From assembly GCF_001956915.1 (NCBI RefSeq), contig NZ_MLJO01000013.1, forward strand, positions 301,726 to 365,725: DNA of 64,000 nucleotides, in the 5' to 3' direction. Position numbers and translations under genes: made by a program. This DNA is from Intrasporangium flavum (GTDB lineage: Bacteria; Actinomycetota; Actinomycetes; Actinomycetales; Dermatophilaceae). Under the pieces are notes generated by a model. That model saw only the letters and a program-made list of their open reading frames with translations. It searched no databases and was not told the origin of the DNA. Below, in pieces: positions 42,865 through 51,663 of this stretch (the stretch's first letter is position 1; the number at the start of each line of letters is the position of its first letter).

Positions 42865-43779
42865 TCAGGCGGTCTTGGGGCTCGGCCAGTTCCAGGCCGT
42901 GCAGCCCTTGAGGCCGTACGTCTGCTGCATCATGACCGGCGCGACCTTGCCGGCGCCGCCGCAGTAGGCGTGCGCATGGCCGATGCCGTGGCCCACCTCG
43001 TGGTTGACGAGGTACGTGCGGTAGGCCGCGACGTCGGTGCCGTACGCCTCGGCGCCGAGCACCCAGCGGCGCAGGTTGAGCGCGACCCGGCCCCCGTTGT
43101 GGCAGCTGACCTGCCCGCGGGTCTCGAGCGGGGCGCAGAGGTGGTCGGTGGTGTCCGGGCTGGCCAGCGTGATGCGCAGGTCGGGCCGGACGCCCTGGTC
43201 GACCTGCGCGGGCGACAGGCCCACGAAGCGGACGTGGTCGACGCCTTGCCAGCCGCGCGCGTCGGTGAGCGTCGAGACGACGGTCCGGGCGTACTCGTCG
43301 CGGTCGACGCCGAGGCCGCCCTCGATCTCGAGGGTGAAGCGCACGACGCGCCCGCTCGTCGCGTGGCTGCGCACGGCGTCGGTGGGTACCGGCAGGACCG
43401 TGAAGCGTCCGTCGCCCTTCGCGACGACCTTCGCCGGGGTCGGGGTCGAGGTCGTGGGCGAGGGGGTGGTGGGCGACGTCGTGGACGACGCCGCGCGCCG
43501 GCCGTCACCCGATGCGTCGGTCCCCGGCAGCAGCGGCGAGGCCGGGACCGTCTCGATGGCGTCGACGTGCACGAGGGGTCCGGTTCCGGCGGCGAGCGCC
43601 ACGCCGGACACCACCGAGAGCGCGCTGGGCGTCTGCGGCTCACGGGCCCCGGCCCACGTGACCGACCAGACGTCGGCGGCGACGCAGGCCAGCACCGCCG
43701 CTCCGGCCCAGAGCCGCCGGCGTCGGATGGCCCGCGCCCCGGGGTGCTCGGCCCGGCGTCCTCGCCCGCCAGTCACCAT
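42865..43779 (-). CDS. DUF3152 secreted zinc-metalloprotease-like protein
   Basis: 304 residues from ATG 43779 (GTG 43788 possible). A basic N-terminus and one hydrophobic anchor (LWAGAAVLACVAADVWSVTW) precede a Ser/Thr/Pro linker. The C-terminal ~190-residue DUF3152 domain has RVVRFTLEIEGGLGVDRDEY, TLTDARGWQGVDHVRFV, GRVALNLRRWVLGAEAYG and the metal site YLVNHEVGHGIGHAHAYCGG (HExxHxxxH-like). It ends with VMMQQTYGLKGC. It has the look of a metzincin-type extracellular protease conserved in actinobacteria; substrate unknown. The rplJ promoter lies upstream in the divergent direction. Confidence 0.85.
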   Translation of the reverse strand: MVTGGRGRRAEHPGARAIRRRRLWAGAAVLACVAADVWSVTWAGAREPQTPSALSVVSGVALAAGTGPLVHVDAIETVPASPLLPGTDASGDGRRAASSTTSPTTPSPTTSTPTPAKVVAKGDGRFTVLPVPTDAVRSHATSGRVVRFTLEIEGGLGVDRDEYARTVVSTLTDARGWQGVDHVRFVGLSPAQVDQGVRPDLRITLASPDTTDHLCAPLETRGQVSCHNGGRVALNLRRWVLGAEAYGTDVAAYRTYLVNHEVGHGIGHAHAYCGGAGKVAPVMMQQTYGLKGCTAWNWPSPKTA

Positions 43780-43854
43780 GGGGGTCACGCTAGGACCTCG
43801 CGCGCGCGAATGCGAGGATGCCGGGGCGGACCCGCCGCGTCGGCCCTCGCCGAT

Positions 43855-43883
43855 TTGGTCGTGCGAGGCCCAGCCCGTAGTCT
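43855..43883 (+). promoter_or_regulatory. rplJ-rplL promoter
   Basis: -35 TTGGTC (43855-43860), 17-nt spacer, -10 TAGTCT (43878-43883). Predicted start about 43890, giving a 200-nt leader before rplJ. Confidence 0.6.
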
Positions 43884-43889
43884 TGTCCG

Positions 43890-44036
43890 CGACCAATGAC
43901 CGCCGGTTGGGGACGTGGCCACCACGACTCCCGAAGGTCCCGCACGATGCGGGCAGCCAGCGCAGGCCGATCGAGTGAGAACGGCACGTCCGCGTGCCCG
44001 TCCGAGCCCCGAGCGCCTGCGCCGGGGCTCTTTTCG
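43890..44036 (+). ncRNA. L10 leader (ribosomal protein autoregulatory mRNA element)
   Basis: The 308-nt gap before rplJ (43780-44088) contains this element. Several stems can be drawn, including CCCGCA-CGA-TGCGGG (43938-43952) and GCACG-TCC-GCGTGC-type pairing (about 43984-43996). The end is an intrinsic-terminator-like hairpin: GAGCCCC ... GGGGCTC at 44004-44030, then TTTT. The same position in many bacteria carries the L10 leader, where L10(L12)4 binds and represses its own operon; the hairpin would act as attenuator. The secondary structure was drawn by eye. Confidence 0.6.
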
Positions 44037-44088
44037 TGCAGGCCCTACGGACTCCTCCGGCGTCACCACGCAAGGGAAGGAGGCCCAG

Positions 44089-44673
44089 ATGGCAAACGCC
44101 GAGAAGACGGCAGCCATCGCCGAGATCACGGACCGGTTCCGTGAGTCCGGCGCGGCCGTTCTCACCGAGTACCGCGGTCTGACCGTGAAGCAGCTGTCCA
44201 CGCTGCGCAACTCGATCCGAGAGCACGCCACCTACGCCGTGGTCAAGAACACGCTGACGGAGATCGCCGCCAAGGAGGCCGGGATCACGGCCTTCGACGG
44301 CCACCTCCAGGGCCCGTCCGCGATCGCCTTCGTCACCGGTGACCCGGTCGAGGCGGCCAAGGGCCTGCGTGACTTCGCCAAGGCAAACCCGCTCCTCGTG
44401 ATCAAGGCTGGCGTCCTCGACGGCAAGCCGCTGACCGCCGAGGACATCACGAAGCTCGCGGACCTCGAGTCCCGCGAGGTTCTCCTGGCCAAGCTGGCGG
44501 GCGCCATGAAGGGCTCGCTCAACAAGGCCGCCTACCTGTTCGTCGCTCCTCTGTCGCAGACGGCCCGCGTGGTCGACGCCCTGCGTCAGAAGGTCGAGGC
44601 TCAGGGCCCCGCCGCGCCGGCTGCCGCCGACGAGGCCACGACCGACGTCGCCGAGGGTGGCGACGAGAGCTGA
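44089..44673 (+). CDS. rplJ: Ribosomal protein uL10
   Basis: 194 residues from ATG 44089, with GGAAGGAGG 4 nt upstream. [40 protein letters not shown] and [16 protein letters not shown] form the rRNA-binding domain. The C-terminal helix for L12 dimers starts near [15 protein letters not shown] and ends in an acidic Ala-rich tail. L10 is the base of the ribosomal stalk and the likely autoregulator of this transcript through the upstream leader. rplL follows 63 nt downstream. Confidence 0.97.
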   Translation: MANAEKTAAIAEITDRFRESGAAVLTEYRGLTVKQLSTLRNSIREHATYAVVKNTLTEIAAKEAGITAFDGHLQGPSAIAFVTGDPVEAAKGLRDFAKANPLLVIKAGVLDGKPLTAEDITKLADLESREVLLAKLAGAMKGSLNKAAYLFVAPLSQTARVVDALRQKVEAQGPAAPAAADEATTDVAEGGDES

Positions 44674-44736
44674 CGCGCCACGCGTCGCTCACCCACCAAA
44701 CCGCCACTCACGGCAAGAAACAGGAAGGAAGCCACC

Positions 44737-45126
44737 ATGGCTAAGCTCAGCACCGACGAGCTCCTTGACGCCTTCAAGGAGATGACCCTCATCGAGCTCT
44801 CCGAGTTCGTCAAGCAGTTCGAGGAGACCTTCGAGGTCACCGCCGCCGCCCCCGTCGCCGTTGCGGCCGCGGGCGCTGCCGGTGGCGGCGCCGCCGCCGC
44901 CGAGGAGGAGGAGAAGGACTCGTTCGACGTCGTCCTGACCGCCGCCGGCGACAAGAAGATCCAGGTCATCAAGGAGGTCCGCGCGCTCACGAGCCTCGGC
45001 CTCAAGGAGGCCAAGGACCTCGTCGACGGCGCCCCGAAGCCCGTCCTCGAGAACGTCGACAAGGCTGCGGCCGAGAAGGCCAAGGAGCAGCTCGAGGGCG
45101 CCGGCGCCACCGTCGAGCTCAAGTGA
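44737..45126 (+). CDS. rplL: Ribosomal protein bL12
   Basis: 129 residues from ATG 44737, with AGGAAGGAAG upstream. N-terminal dimerisation domain ([20 protein letters not shown]), an Ala/Gly/Glu hinge ([18 protein letters not shown]) and the factor-binding C-terminal domain ([36 protein letters not shown]). It recruits translational GTPases to the ribosome. A terminator follows about 44 nt downstream. Confidence 0.98.
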   Translation: MAKLSTDELLDAFKEMTLIELSEFVKQFEETFEVTAAAPVAVAAAGAAGGGAAAAEEEEKDSFDVVLTAAGDKKIQVIKEVRALTSLGLKEAKDLVDGAPKPVLENVDKAAAEKAKEQLEGAGATVELK

Positions 45127-45169
45127 TCTGACCCGGCCGGTTCACGCCGGTCGGGATCACTGCTTCACC

Positions 45170-45210
45170 GCGAAGGCGGGTCCGACCACCAGGTCGGGCC
45201 CGCCTTCCGC
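45170..45210 (+). terminator. Terminator of rplJ-rplL
   Basis: GCGAAGGCGGG-t-CCGACC, loop ACCA, then GGTCGG-gc-CCGCCTTCCGC: a long, slightly imperfect stem. The rest of 45127-45389 shows no gene I can support. Confidence 0.8.
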
Positions 45211-45389
45211 ATGTCCGGTGGCCTGGTGCCTCGGACTCTCGGCGCCTCGCCGCCGGCGCCGGAGGGCGCCGCTCGCTCAGGAGCAGGGGCGGCGGTGCCG
45301 CTCGCACGTGAGCCGGCGCTCGAACGGTCGCCGCCCCTGAATCGCTCCCGACTCCCTCCGACGCCCACGGACCTGGTCAGCCGGCGCGA

Positions 45390-46586
45390 TCAGGCGTGGG
45401 CCAGGGCGTCCTCGAGGGCGGCCAGGACCAGGGCGACGCGGTCCCGCCGGGCGTTGTGTCCCATGAGCCCGATGCGCCACACCGTGGAGGCGAACTCTCC
45501 TGCGCCGGCGCCGATCTCGACGTCGTGCCGCTCGAGCAGGTAGCGGCGCACCGCCGCGGAGTCGACGCCCTCGGGCACGTTGACGGTGGTCAGCTCGGGC
45601 AGGCGCGCCCCCTCCTGGGCGAAGAGGGTCAGCCCCAGCTCCTGCAGCCCCTCCTGGAGGAGGCGCCCGGCCTCGGCGTGACGCGCCCAGACGTGCTCCA
45701 GCCCCTCGTCGGCGATGCGGCGCAGCCCGGCGTGCAGGCTCGCGACCATCGCGGTGGGTGCCGTGTGGTGGTAGGTGCGCTGGCCCTTGCCCTCGGCCTC
45801 GCCGACGTAGCCGCCGAGCAGCCCGAGGTCGAGGTACCACGACGACGGCTTCTCGACGCGTCGGGCGAAGGCGCGCTCGCTGATGGTGAAGGGCGCGAGG
45901 CCCGGGGCGACGCCGAGGCACTTCTGGGTGCCGGCGTAGCCGACGTCGATGCCCCAGTCGTCGGCGCGCAGCTCGATGCCGCCGATGCTCGTGACGGCGT
46001 CGACGAGCAGGAGCGCGTCGCCCTTGCCGGCGCCGAGGGCGGCGATGTCCGAGCGGACGCCCGTGGACGTCTCGGCGTGGACGGCCGCGATGATCGCGGG
46101 GGAGGGGTGCGCGTCGAGCACGCGCTCGGCGTCGACCGGGCTGCCCCACTCGTGGTCGACGCGCACGACCTCGGCGCCGTGGCGCCCGGCGACGTCGACC
46201 ATGCGCTCGCCGAAGAGGCCGTTGACGGCCACGACGACGACGTCGCCCGGGCGCACCGTGTTGACGAACGCGGTCTCCATGCCGGCCGAGCCGGTGGCCG
46301 ACAGCGGCAGGGTGCGCCGGTTCGCGGTGCCCCAGACGTACCGGAGCAGGTCGCACGTCTCGTCCATGACGGCGAGGAAGACGGGGTCGAGGTGCCCGAG
46401 CAGCGGCGCGGCGAGCGCCAGCGTCGCCTCGGGGTAGGGGTTGCAGGGCCCGGGGCCGAAGAGGTGGCGCTCGGCGATGGGCCGGCTCGCCGTGGTGGGG
46501 GCCGCCGTGGGTGCGGTCGTCGATGAGGTCGTCGATGCGGTCGTCGATGCGGTCGTCGCGGTGGCGGTGGACTGGTCGGTGGTCAT
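45390..46586 (-). CDS. Alanine-glyoxylate/serine-glyoxylate-type aminotransferase (class V)
   Basis: 398 residues from ATG 46586, which overlaps the upstream oxidase stop by 1 nt. After a ~35-residue Thr/Ala/Ser-rich N-terminus, the class V core reads HLFGPGPCNPYPEATLALAA, then ATGSAGMETAFVNTVRPGDV, AAVHAETSTGVRSDI and LLVDAVTSIGGIELRADDWG (PLP Asp). The Schiff-base Lys is in GYAGTQKCLGVAPGLAP, and the C-terminal domain has WRIGLMGHNARRDRV. Such enzymes transaminate glyoxylate to glycine with alanine or serine. Pairing with a glycolate-oxidase-like gene supports a glyoxylate role. Confidence 0.86.
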   Translation of the reverse strand: MTTDQSTATATTASTTASTTSSTTAPTAAPTTASRPIAERHLFGPGPCNPYPEATLALAAPLLGHLDPVFLAVMDETCDLLRYVWGTANRRTLPLSATGSAGMETAFVNTVRPGDVVVVAVNGLFGERMVDVAGRHGAEVVRVDHEWGSPVDAERVLDAHPSPAIIAAVHAETSTGVRSDIAALGAGKGDALLLVDAVTSIGGIELRADDWGIDVGYAGTQKCLGVAPGLAPFTISERAFARRVEKPSSWYLDLGLLGGYVGEAEGKGQRTYHHTAPTAMVASLHAGLRRIADEGLEHVWARHAEAGRLLQEGLQELGLTLFAQEGARLPELTTVNVPEGVDSAAVRRYLLERHDVEIGAGAGEFASTVWRIGLMGHNARRDRVALVLAALEDALAHA

Positions 46587-47977
46587 CAGAATCCGGCTCC
46601 GGGGTTGAGGATGCCCTGCGGGTCGAGGGCGGTCTTGATGCGGTGGGTCAGGGCCATGACGTCGGGGCCCAGCTGCTCGGGCAGGGCGGCGCGCTTGAGC
46701 CGCCCGACGCCGTGCTCGCCGGTGATGGTGCCGCCGAGCCCGATGGCGAGGGTCATGACCTCGCGGAAGGCGATGGCTGCGCGGCCCCGGGCCGCCTCGT
46801 CGCCGGGCGGGTGGACGATGACCGGGTGGGTGTTGCCGTCGCCGGCGTGCGCGACGACGGGGATCTCGACCTCGCGGGCCCTGGCGATCTCGGCGATGCC
46901 GGTGAGCAGCTCGGGCAGCCGGGGCACCGGCACGCCGACGTCCTCGAGCATCAGGGTGCCCTTGCGCTCGATCGCCACGATCGCGGCCCGCCGCGCGGCG
47001 ACGAACAGCTCGCCCTCGTCCGGGTCGGTCGTCGTGAAGCACTCGCGCGATCCGTTGGCCGTGCAGAGCGCCTCCATGAGCGCGATCTCCTCGCCGCGGG
47101 CCGCGCCGGGGGCGTCGGACTGCGCCACGAGGAGCGCCCCGGCGTCGCGGTCCAGGCCCATGGCGCGGTAGTCCTCGACGGCGTTGATCGACGCGTGGTC
47201 CATCAGCTCCATCATGGAGGCGCGCAGCCGGCCGCCGATGGCCACGACGGCCCGCGCGGCGTCGGCGACGTCGTCGAAGGTGGCCACGAGGGTCGCGGGT
47301 GGCGCCTGCGCGGGCACGAGCCGGAGGGTGGCCCGGGTGACGACGCCGAGCGTTCCCTCGCTGCCGACGAAGAGCTTGACGAGCGAGAGGCCCGCCGTGT
47401 CCTTGATGCGCTCGCCGCCGAGGCGCACGAGCGTGCCGTCGGCCAGGACGACGTCGAGGCCGAGGACGTAGTCGGTCGTCACGCCGTACTTGACGCAGCA
47501 GAGGCCGCCGGCGTTGGTCGCGACGTTGCCGCCGATCGAGCAGATCTCGAACGAGGAGGGGTCGGGTGGGTACCAGAGGCCGTGCTCGGCGGCGGCGCGC
47601 TTGACCTCGGCGTTGAGGGCGCCGGGCTCCACGACGGCGGTGCGTGTGGCCGGGTCGATCTCGATGGCGCGCATCCGCTCGAGGCTGAGCACGACGCAGC
47701 CCTCGACGGCGTTCGAGCCGCCGGACAGGCCGCTCCCGGCGCCGCGCGGCACCAGCGGGACGCCGTGCTCCGACGCCCACCGGACCGTGGCCTGAACGTC
47801 GGCGGCGCTCGTGGCCCGGACCACCGCGAGCGGCGTGCCGGCATCGGGGTCCGCGGTGTAGTCGAAACGGTAGGCGGCGACGCTGTCGGGCTCGGTGAGC
47901 ACGGCCCCCGGGGGCAGCGCGTCGGTCAGGCCGGCGAGGTCGTGGAGGTCGGGAGCGTCCCTGCTCACTGTCGTCAC
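46586..47977 (-). CDS. FAD-linked oxidase, GlcD/D-2-hydroxyacid dehydrogenase type
   Basis: 463 residues from GTG 47977 (VTTVSRDAPD). PCMH-type FAD domain: GVPLVPRGAGSGLSGGSNAV, LERMRAIEIDPATRTAVVEP, SSFEICSIGGNVATNAGGLC and GLSLVKLFVGSEGTLGVVTR. The C-terminal domain carries the hydroxyacid-dehydrogenase motif PVVAHAGDGNTHPVIVHPPG and IGLGGTITGEHGVGRLK. Known relatives oxidise glycolate, D-lactate or D-2-hydroxyglutarate. No GlcE or GlcF partner is adjacent, as expected for single-subunit actinobacterial forms. Its stop overlaps the aminotransferase start by 1 nt, so the pair may convert glycolate to glyoxylate to glycine. Confidence 0.88.
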   Translation of the reverse strand: MTTVSRDAPDLHDLAGLTDALPPGAVLTEPDSVAAYRFDYTADPDAGTPLAVVRATSAADVQATVRWASEHGVPLVPRGAGSGLSGGSNAVEGCVVLSLERMRAIEIDPATRTAVVEPGALNAEVKRAAAEHGLWYPPDPSSFEICSIGGNVATNAGGLCCVKYGVTTDYVLGLDVVLADGTLVRLGGERIKDTAGLSLVKLFVGSEGTLGVVTRATLRLVPAQAPPATLVATFDDVADAARAVVAIGGRLRASMMELMDHASINAVEDYRAMGLDRDAGALLVAQSDAPGAARGEEIALMEALCTANGSRECFTTTDPDEGELFVAARRAAIVAIERKGTLMLEDVGVPVPRLPELLTGIAEIARAREVEIPVVAHAGDGNTHPVIVHPPGDEAARGRAAIAFREVMTLAIGLGGTITGEHGVGRLKRAALPEQLGPDVMALTHRIKTALDPQGILNPGAGF

Positions 47978-48119
47978 TGACCCACCGTAACCACCGGGGC
48001 GGCCGCTCGCCGGGGGCGACGGGGCACGCACGGCCGGGTGGCCGCCCGGCGCCGCCGGCCGCGATCTGCTGCACGACGTGCCGACCGGGTGGCGTGATGC
48101 TGCGGGTAGGTTGACCCGC

Positions 48120-49142
48120 ATGGGATGGCTGTCGCGCGCCAAGGGGTCCACCGACGACGCGGACGGCGCGGGGGCCGCGCCGGCACCCGGCGTGTCGACG
48201 CCCCCTGGGCCGCCTGCACCGACGCCCGCACCGGCGTCCGCACCGACGCCCGCCGGGCCGCCGGTCGGGTCGCCCGTCGCCGGGATGCCGGCCCCGCCCG
48301 TTCCCGCGGCCCCGGCCCCTGCCGGTTCGGACCCGTCGACGGCCTCGCCGACCGGCCGGTACGGGCCGCTCGTCAGCGTCACCGGCTTCGACCTCGCCCC
48401 GCCCGAGCTCGAGTGGCAGCTGCCGCTCAACGGCGAGCTGTACCGGCTCATGCCGGGCTCGGACCGTCCGGACTACTCGCTGCTCGTGCTCGAGCGCCCG
48501 GTCCACTTCTACCCCAAGGAGGGTTTCGACCTCGGCCGGGTCGAGCCCGAGCAGCGCGTCGCCGACCGACGTGGTCGCCAGATGGTCCGGGTGCACGCGC
48601 TCCTGCTCTGCGCCCGGTTCGTCGGCCAGCAGCTGCACCCCGGGATGAAGGACCTCGCCGTCAACCTGGCCTACGTCATCGACAACTCGCTCGCGCGTGA
48701 CGCCGTCGTCGACTTCGGCAAGATCGAGTTCGCCGCCGTGGGTTTCCTCAGCGAGGGGCACCTGCCGCGGTCGACCCCAGCCGAGGCCCCAGCGAACACG
48801 GGGCCGTCGGGCACGGAGCCATCGAGCACGGACGCCGCCGAGCGCGTCGGGGCCCTGCTCGACGAGGTGGCGCGCACGCTGCACGCCGGCGTCGCGGCCG
48901 CCCGCGGCACCGACGTCGAACGCCTCCTCGCGACCGTCACCGTCGGGCCGGACCACCGTTTGACAGGGTTGTCGGGCAACGCCGACGGCCAGGCACCGGT
49001 ACCGACGCCCGAGACGTTCGAGCAGGTCAACGCGGCCCTGGCGGGTCTGGGCGGCCTCGGCACGGCCGGTCGCGTCGCGACGGTGTCGCTGCGCGTCGAG
49101 GACGGCGTCGCGAGCCACGAGGTCACCGCGACGCACGACTGA
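48120..49142 (+). CDS. Pro/Ala-rich protein with conserved C-terminal domain, unknown function
   Basis: 340 residues from ATG 48120. Residues ~20-80 are a disordered Pro/Ala/Gly/Thr linker. A conserved-looking domain follows: YGPLVSVTGFDLAPPELEWQ, LYRLMPGSDRPDYSLLVLER, VHFYPKEGFDLGRVEPEQRV, MKDLAVNLAYVIDNSLARDA, DFGKIEFAAVGFLSEGHLP. The rest is helical, followed by a beta-like end. There is no signal peptide or membrane span. I do not recognise the family and make no functional claim. Divergent from the FAD oxidase and convergent with the DUF4178 gene. Confidence 0.7.
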   Translation: MGWLSRAKGSTDDADGAGAAPAPGVSTPPGPPAPTPAPASAPTPAGPPVGSPVAGMPAPPVPAAPAPAGSDPSTASPTGRYGPLVSVTGFDLAPPELEWQLPLNGELYRLMPGSDRPDYSLLVLERPVHFYPKEGFDLGRVEPEQRVADRRGRQMVRVHALLLCARFVGQQLHPGMKDLAVNLAYVIDNSLARDAVVDFGKIEFAAVGFLSEGHLPRSTPAEAPANTGPSGTEPSSTDAAERVGALLDEVARTLHAGVAAARGTDVERLLATVTVGPDHRLTGLSGNADGQAPVPTPETFEQVNAALAGLGGLGTAGRVATVSLRVEDGVASHEVTATHD

Positions 49143-49198
49143 GATGCACGACTGAGACGCACGACTGAGGTCGCGGCGTCCCGACGGGTCCCGACGCG

Positions 49199-49672
49199 TC
49201 AGCCGGGCACGTCGTGGTAGGCGATCACCGCGTCGGGGTCGACCCGCCGCCCGGTGCTCAGCTCCCACACGGCGCCGTCGAAGCTCTCGAACACGAGCAC
49301 GGCGTCCGAGCCGCTCGTGTACTCGACGAAGTCGCACCTGCCCACGGGACCGGTGCCGGTGTCGCCGGTCGCGGTGTACGTGGCGGTGCCGGCCTCGTCG
49401 AGGATCCAGTCGCGCCCGTCGAGGGTGATGCCGTCGAGGTCGGGCTCGGCGACGAGGTCGTGGCGCGTCGTCCACTCCACGACGGTCTCGCGCTGTCGCG
49501 GGCGGATGGCGACCCACTCGGGGGTCCCGGCGCGCGCGCCCACGACGCAGTGCTCCTCCCAGCGGCGGCCCTCGCTCGTGAACCGCAGCGTGCCGAGCAC
49601 GAGGCGGGGCCGACCCTCGACCTCCACGAACGCGCCGGGCATGACCTGCGAGGACCGCAGTCGTGCCCGCAT
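49199..49672 (-). CDS. DUF4178-type protein
   Basis: 157 residues from ATG 49672, chosen for GAGGAGG 4 nt upstream. The sequence is beta-rich: VMPGAFVEVEGRPRLVLGTL, RFTSEGRRWEEHCVVGARAG, EWVAIRPRQRETVVEWTTRH, DGRDWILDEAGTATYTATGD, GRCDFVEYTSGSDAVLVFES and VWELSTGRRVDPDAVIAY. The pattern of a repeated Trp-containing domain with CDFVEY fits DUF4178, found near spermidine-synthase-like and toxic-stress genes elsewhere. Function is unknown. Convergent with the unassigned gene at 48120 and divergent from the mce operon. Confidence 0.72.
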   Translation of the reverse strand: MRARLRSSQVMPGAFVEVEGRPRLVLGTLRFTSEGRRWEEHCVVGARAGTPEWVAIRPRQRETVVEWTTRHDLVAEPDLDGITLDGRDWILDEAGTATYTATGDTGTGPVGRCDFVEYTSGSDAVLVFESFDGAVWELSTGRRVDPDAVIAYHDVPG

Positions 49673-49740
49673 CCGGCCTCCTCGTCGCTCCCCGACGTGC
49701 GACGTGCGCCACACAGCGTTCCCCAAGGTTAGGGCCCCGT

Positions 49741-49763
49741 GCGTCGGAATGGTGGTCCGACGC
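49741..49763. promoter_or_regulatory. 23-nt inverted repeat upstream of the mce operon
   Basis: GCGTCGGA-ATGGTGG-TCCGACGC: perfect 8-nt arms, 80 nt before the mceG start, between divergent genes. It could be an operator. It could also be a hairpin in the DUF4178 leader. Confidence 0.5.
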
Positions 49764-49843
49764 GAACTCGCGCGTAACTTCGTCCGGCACCACTCGTTTC
49801 CCAGTCAACCGAGTCGAGACGGTCGAGAACGAGTAGGTGCCAC

Positions 49844-50884
49844 ATGGGTGTGGAGATCGCGGTCAGCGGTCTGACGAAGACCTTCGGGTCCCAGACGATC
49901 TGGAAGGACGTGACCCTGACGCTCCCCGCGGGGGAGATCTCGGTGATGCTGGGCCCCTCCGGCACCGGGAAGTCCGTCTTCCTCAAGACGCTCGTCGGGC
50001 TGCTCAAGCCGGACGCCGGGTCGATCGTCATCAACGGCCAGGACCTCACGCGGCTGCGCGAGCACGACCTCTACGAGGTCCGCAAGCTCTTCGGCGTCCT
50101 CTTCCAGGACGGCGCGCTGTTCGGGTCGATGAACCTCTACGACAACGTCGCCTTCCCGCTGCGCGAGCACACGAAGAAGAGCGAGTCGGACATCCGGCGG
50201 ATCGTCACCGAGAAGATGGACCTCGTCGGCCTCTCCGGCGCCGAGGGCAAGCTCCCGGGCGAGATCTCCGGCGGCATGCGCAAGCGCGCCGGGCTGGCCC
50301 GCGCGCTCGTGCTCGACCCCGAGATCCTCCTCATCGACGAGCCCGACTCCGGCCTGGACCCCGTGCGCACGAGCTACATCAACCAGCTCTTCATCGACCT
50401 CAACGCGCAGATCGACGCCACGTTCCTCATCGTCACGCACGACATCAACACCGCGCGCACCGTGCCCGACAACATCGGCCTGCTCTACCACCGGCACCTG
50501 GCGATGTTCGGGCCGCGCGAGATGCTCCTGTCCTCGGAGGAGCCGGTCGTGCGCCAGTTCCTCAACGCCCAGACCGTCGGACCGATCGGCATGTCCGAGG
50601 AGAAGGACGCCGACGAGCTGGCCGCCGAGTCGGGTCAGGAGCTGCCGCCGCTCCCGCCCATCGCCCTCCAGCTGGGCACGAGCGACGGCGCGCCCCGGCG
50701 CGCCGAGCGCCCCGCGGGCGAGTGGTGCCGGGCCAACGGCGTCACGCCTCCGCCCGGGTCGTTCGAGTCCCACCGGGCGGGCGTGCCCGGGGTTCGGGCC
50801 GAGGCGCCCCCCGCTCCGCCGGCCGCAGCCCCCGCTGCACCGTCGCAGCCCGAGCCGGCCGCCGCCCTGGACGGGGTGGGCTGA
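49844..50884 (+). CDS. mceG: Mce-system ABC ATPase (MceG/Mkl type)
   Basis: 346 residues. Walker A GPSGTGKS (37-44), Q-loop FGVLFQDGALFGSMNLYDNV, signature LPGEISGGMRKRAGLARAL and Walker B ILLIDEPDSGLDPVR, then the H-loop FLIVTHDINTA. MlaF/Mkl-type ATPases power lipid movement through the YrbE permeases and Mce chain across the envelope. The last ~100 residues are a Pro/Ala-rich extension typical of MceG. It starts a 10-gene run and abuts yrbEA by 1 nt. In Mycobacterium tuberculosis mkl also sits near rplJ-rplL but apart from the mce operons; here it leads the operon. Confidence 0.92.
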   Translation: MGVEIAVSGLTKTFGSQTIWKDVTLTLPAGEISVMLGPSGTGKSVFLKTLVGLLKPDAGSIVINGQDLTRLREHDLYEVRKLFGVLFQDGALFGSMNLYDNVAFPLREHTKKSESDIRRIVTEKMDLVGLSGAEGKLPGEISGGMRKRAGLARALVLDPEILLIDEPDSGLDPVRTSYINQLFIDLNAQIDATFLIVTHDINTARTVPDNIGLLYHRHLAMFGPREMLLSSEEPVVRQFLNAQTVGPIGMSEEKDADELAAESGQELPPLPPIALQLGTSDGAPRRAERPAGEWCRANGVTPPPGSFESHRAGVPGVRAEAPPAPPAAAPAAPSQPEPAAALDGVG

Positions 50885-50885
50885 G

Positions 50886-51656
50886 ATGGCTGCACCCCTC
50901 ACCGGCGCCCTGCGGCAGTCGGGCTCGCTCTTCGCGCTCGCCCTCGACGTGTTCCGGGCCCTGCCGCGTCGCCCGTTCCAGGTCAAGGAGTTCATCCAGC
51001 AGGCCTGGTTCATCGCCAGCGTGACGATACTGCCGACGGCCCTCGTGTCGATCCCGTTCGGCGCCGTCATCGCCCTCCAGCTCGGCACCCTGACCCGCCA
51101 GCTCGGCGCGCAGTCCTACACGGGTGCCGCGAGCGTCCTCGCCGTGCTGCGCGAGGCCAGCCCGATCGTCACCGCGCTGCTCATCGCCGGCGCCGGCGGC
51201 TCGGCCATCTGCGCCGACCTCGGCTCGCGCAAGATCCGCGAGGAGATCGACGCGATGGAAGTGCTCGGCATCAGCCCGATCCAGCGCCTCGTCGTGCCGC
51301 GCGTGCTCGCCTCCATGCTCGTCGCGCTGCTGCTCAACGGCCTCGTGTCCGTCGTCGGCGTCGTCGGCGGCTACGTCTTCAACGTCATCGTCCAGGGCGG
51401 CACGCCGGGCGCCTACATCGCGAGCTTCACCGCGCTCGCGCAGCTGCCCGACCTCTGGACCGCCGAGATCAAGGCGCTGGTCTTCGGGGCCATCGCCGCC
51501 GTCGTGGCCGCCTACAAGGGTCTCAACGCCGGCGGCGGTCCCAAGGGCGTGGGCGATGCCGTCAACCAGAGCGTCGTCATCACCTTCATGCTCCTGTTCG
51601 TCGTCAACTTCGTCATCACGGCCGTGTACTTCCAGGTCGTCCCGCAGAAGATCTGA
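50886..51656 (+). CDS. yrbEA: Mce-system permease, MlaE/YrbE family (A subunit)
   Basis: 256 residues with five or six membrane spans. MlaE-family hallmarks: FIQQAWFIASVTILPTALVS, LGAQSYTGAASVLAVLREAS, SPIVTALLIAGAGGSAICAD, LGSRKIREEIDAMEVLGISP and TAEIKALVFGAIAAVVAAYK. The EEIDAMEVLGI cytosolic loop is the ATPase-coupling element. The paired permease YrbEB follows 7 nt downstream. Together they form the membrane core for lipid (in known cases sterol or fatty acid) import. Confidence 0.92.
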   Translation: MAAPLTGALRQSGSLFALALDVFRALPRRPFQVKEFIQQAWFIASVTILPTALVSIPFGAVIALQLGTLTRQLGAQSYTGAASVLAVLREASPIVTALLIAGAGGSAICADLGSRKIREEIDAMEVLGISPIQRLVVPRVLASMLVALLLNGLVSVVGVVGGYVFNVIVQGGTPGAYIASFTALAQLPDLWTAEIKALVFGAIAAVVAAYKGLNAGGGPKGVGDAVNQSVVITFMLLFVVNFVITAVYFQVVPQKI

Positions 51657-51663
51657 GGCCACG

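Noticed and set aside
46500..46566. Tandem gtcgtcgatg-type repeats as a regulatory array
   Set aside because: They lie inside the aminotransferase start region and encode its Thr/Ala/Ser-rich N-terminus; no dyad or promoter pattern is present.
45390..49808. A 1472-codon open frame on the minus strand
   Set aside because: Only the aminotransferase part from ATG 46586 shows family motifs. Upstream codons are antisense or out-of-frame readings of the FAD oxidase and later genes, typical of high-GC DNA.
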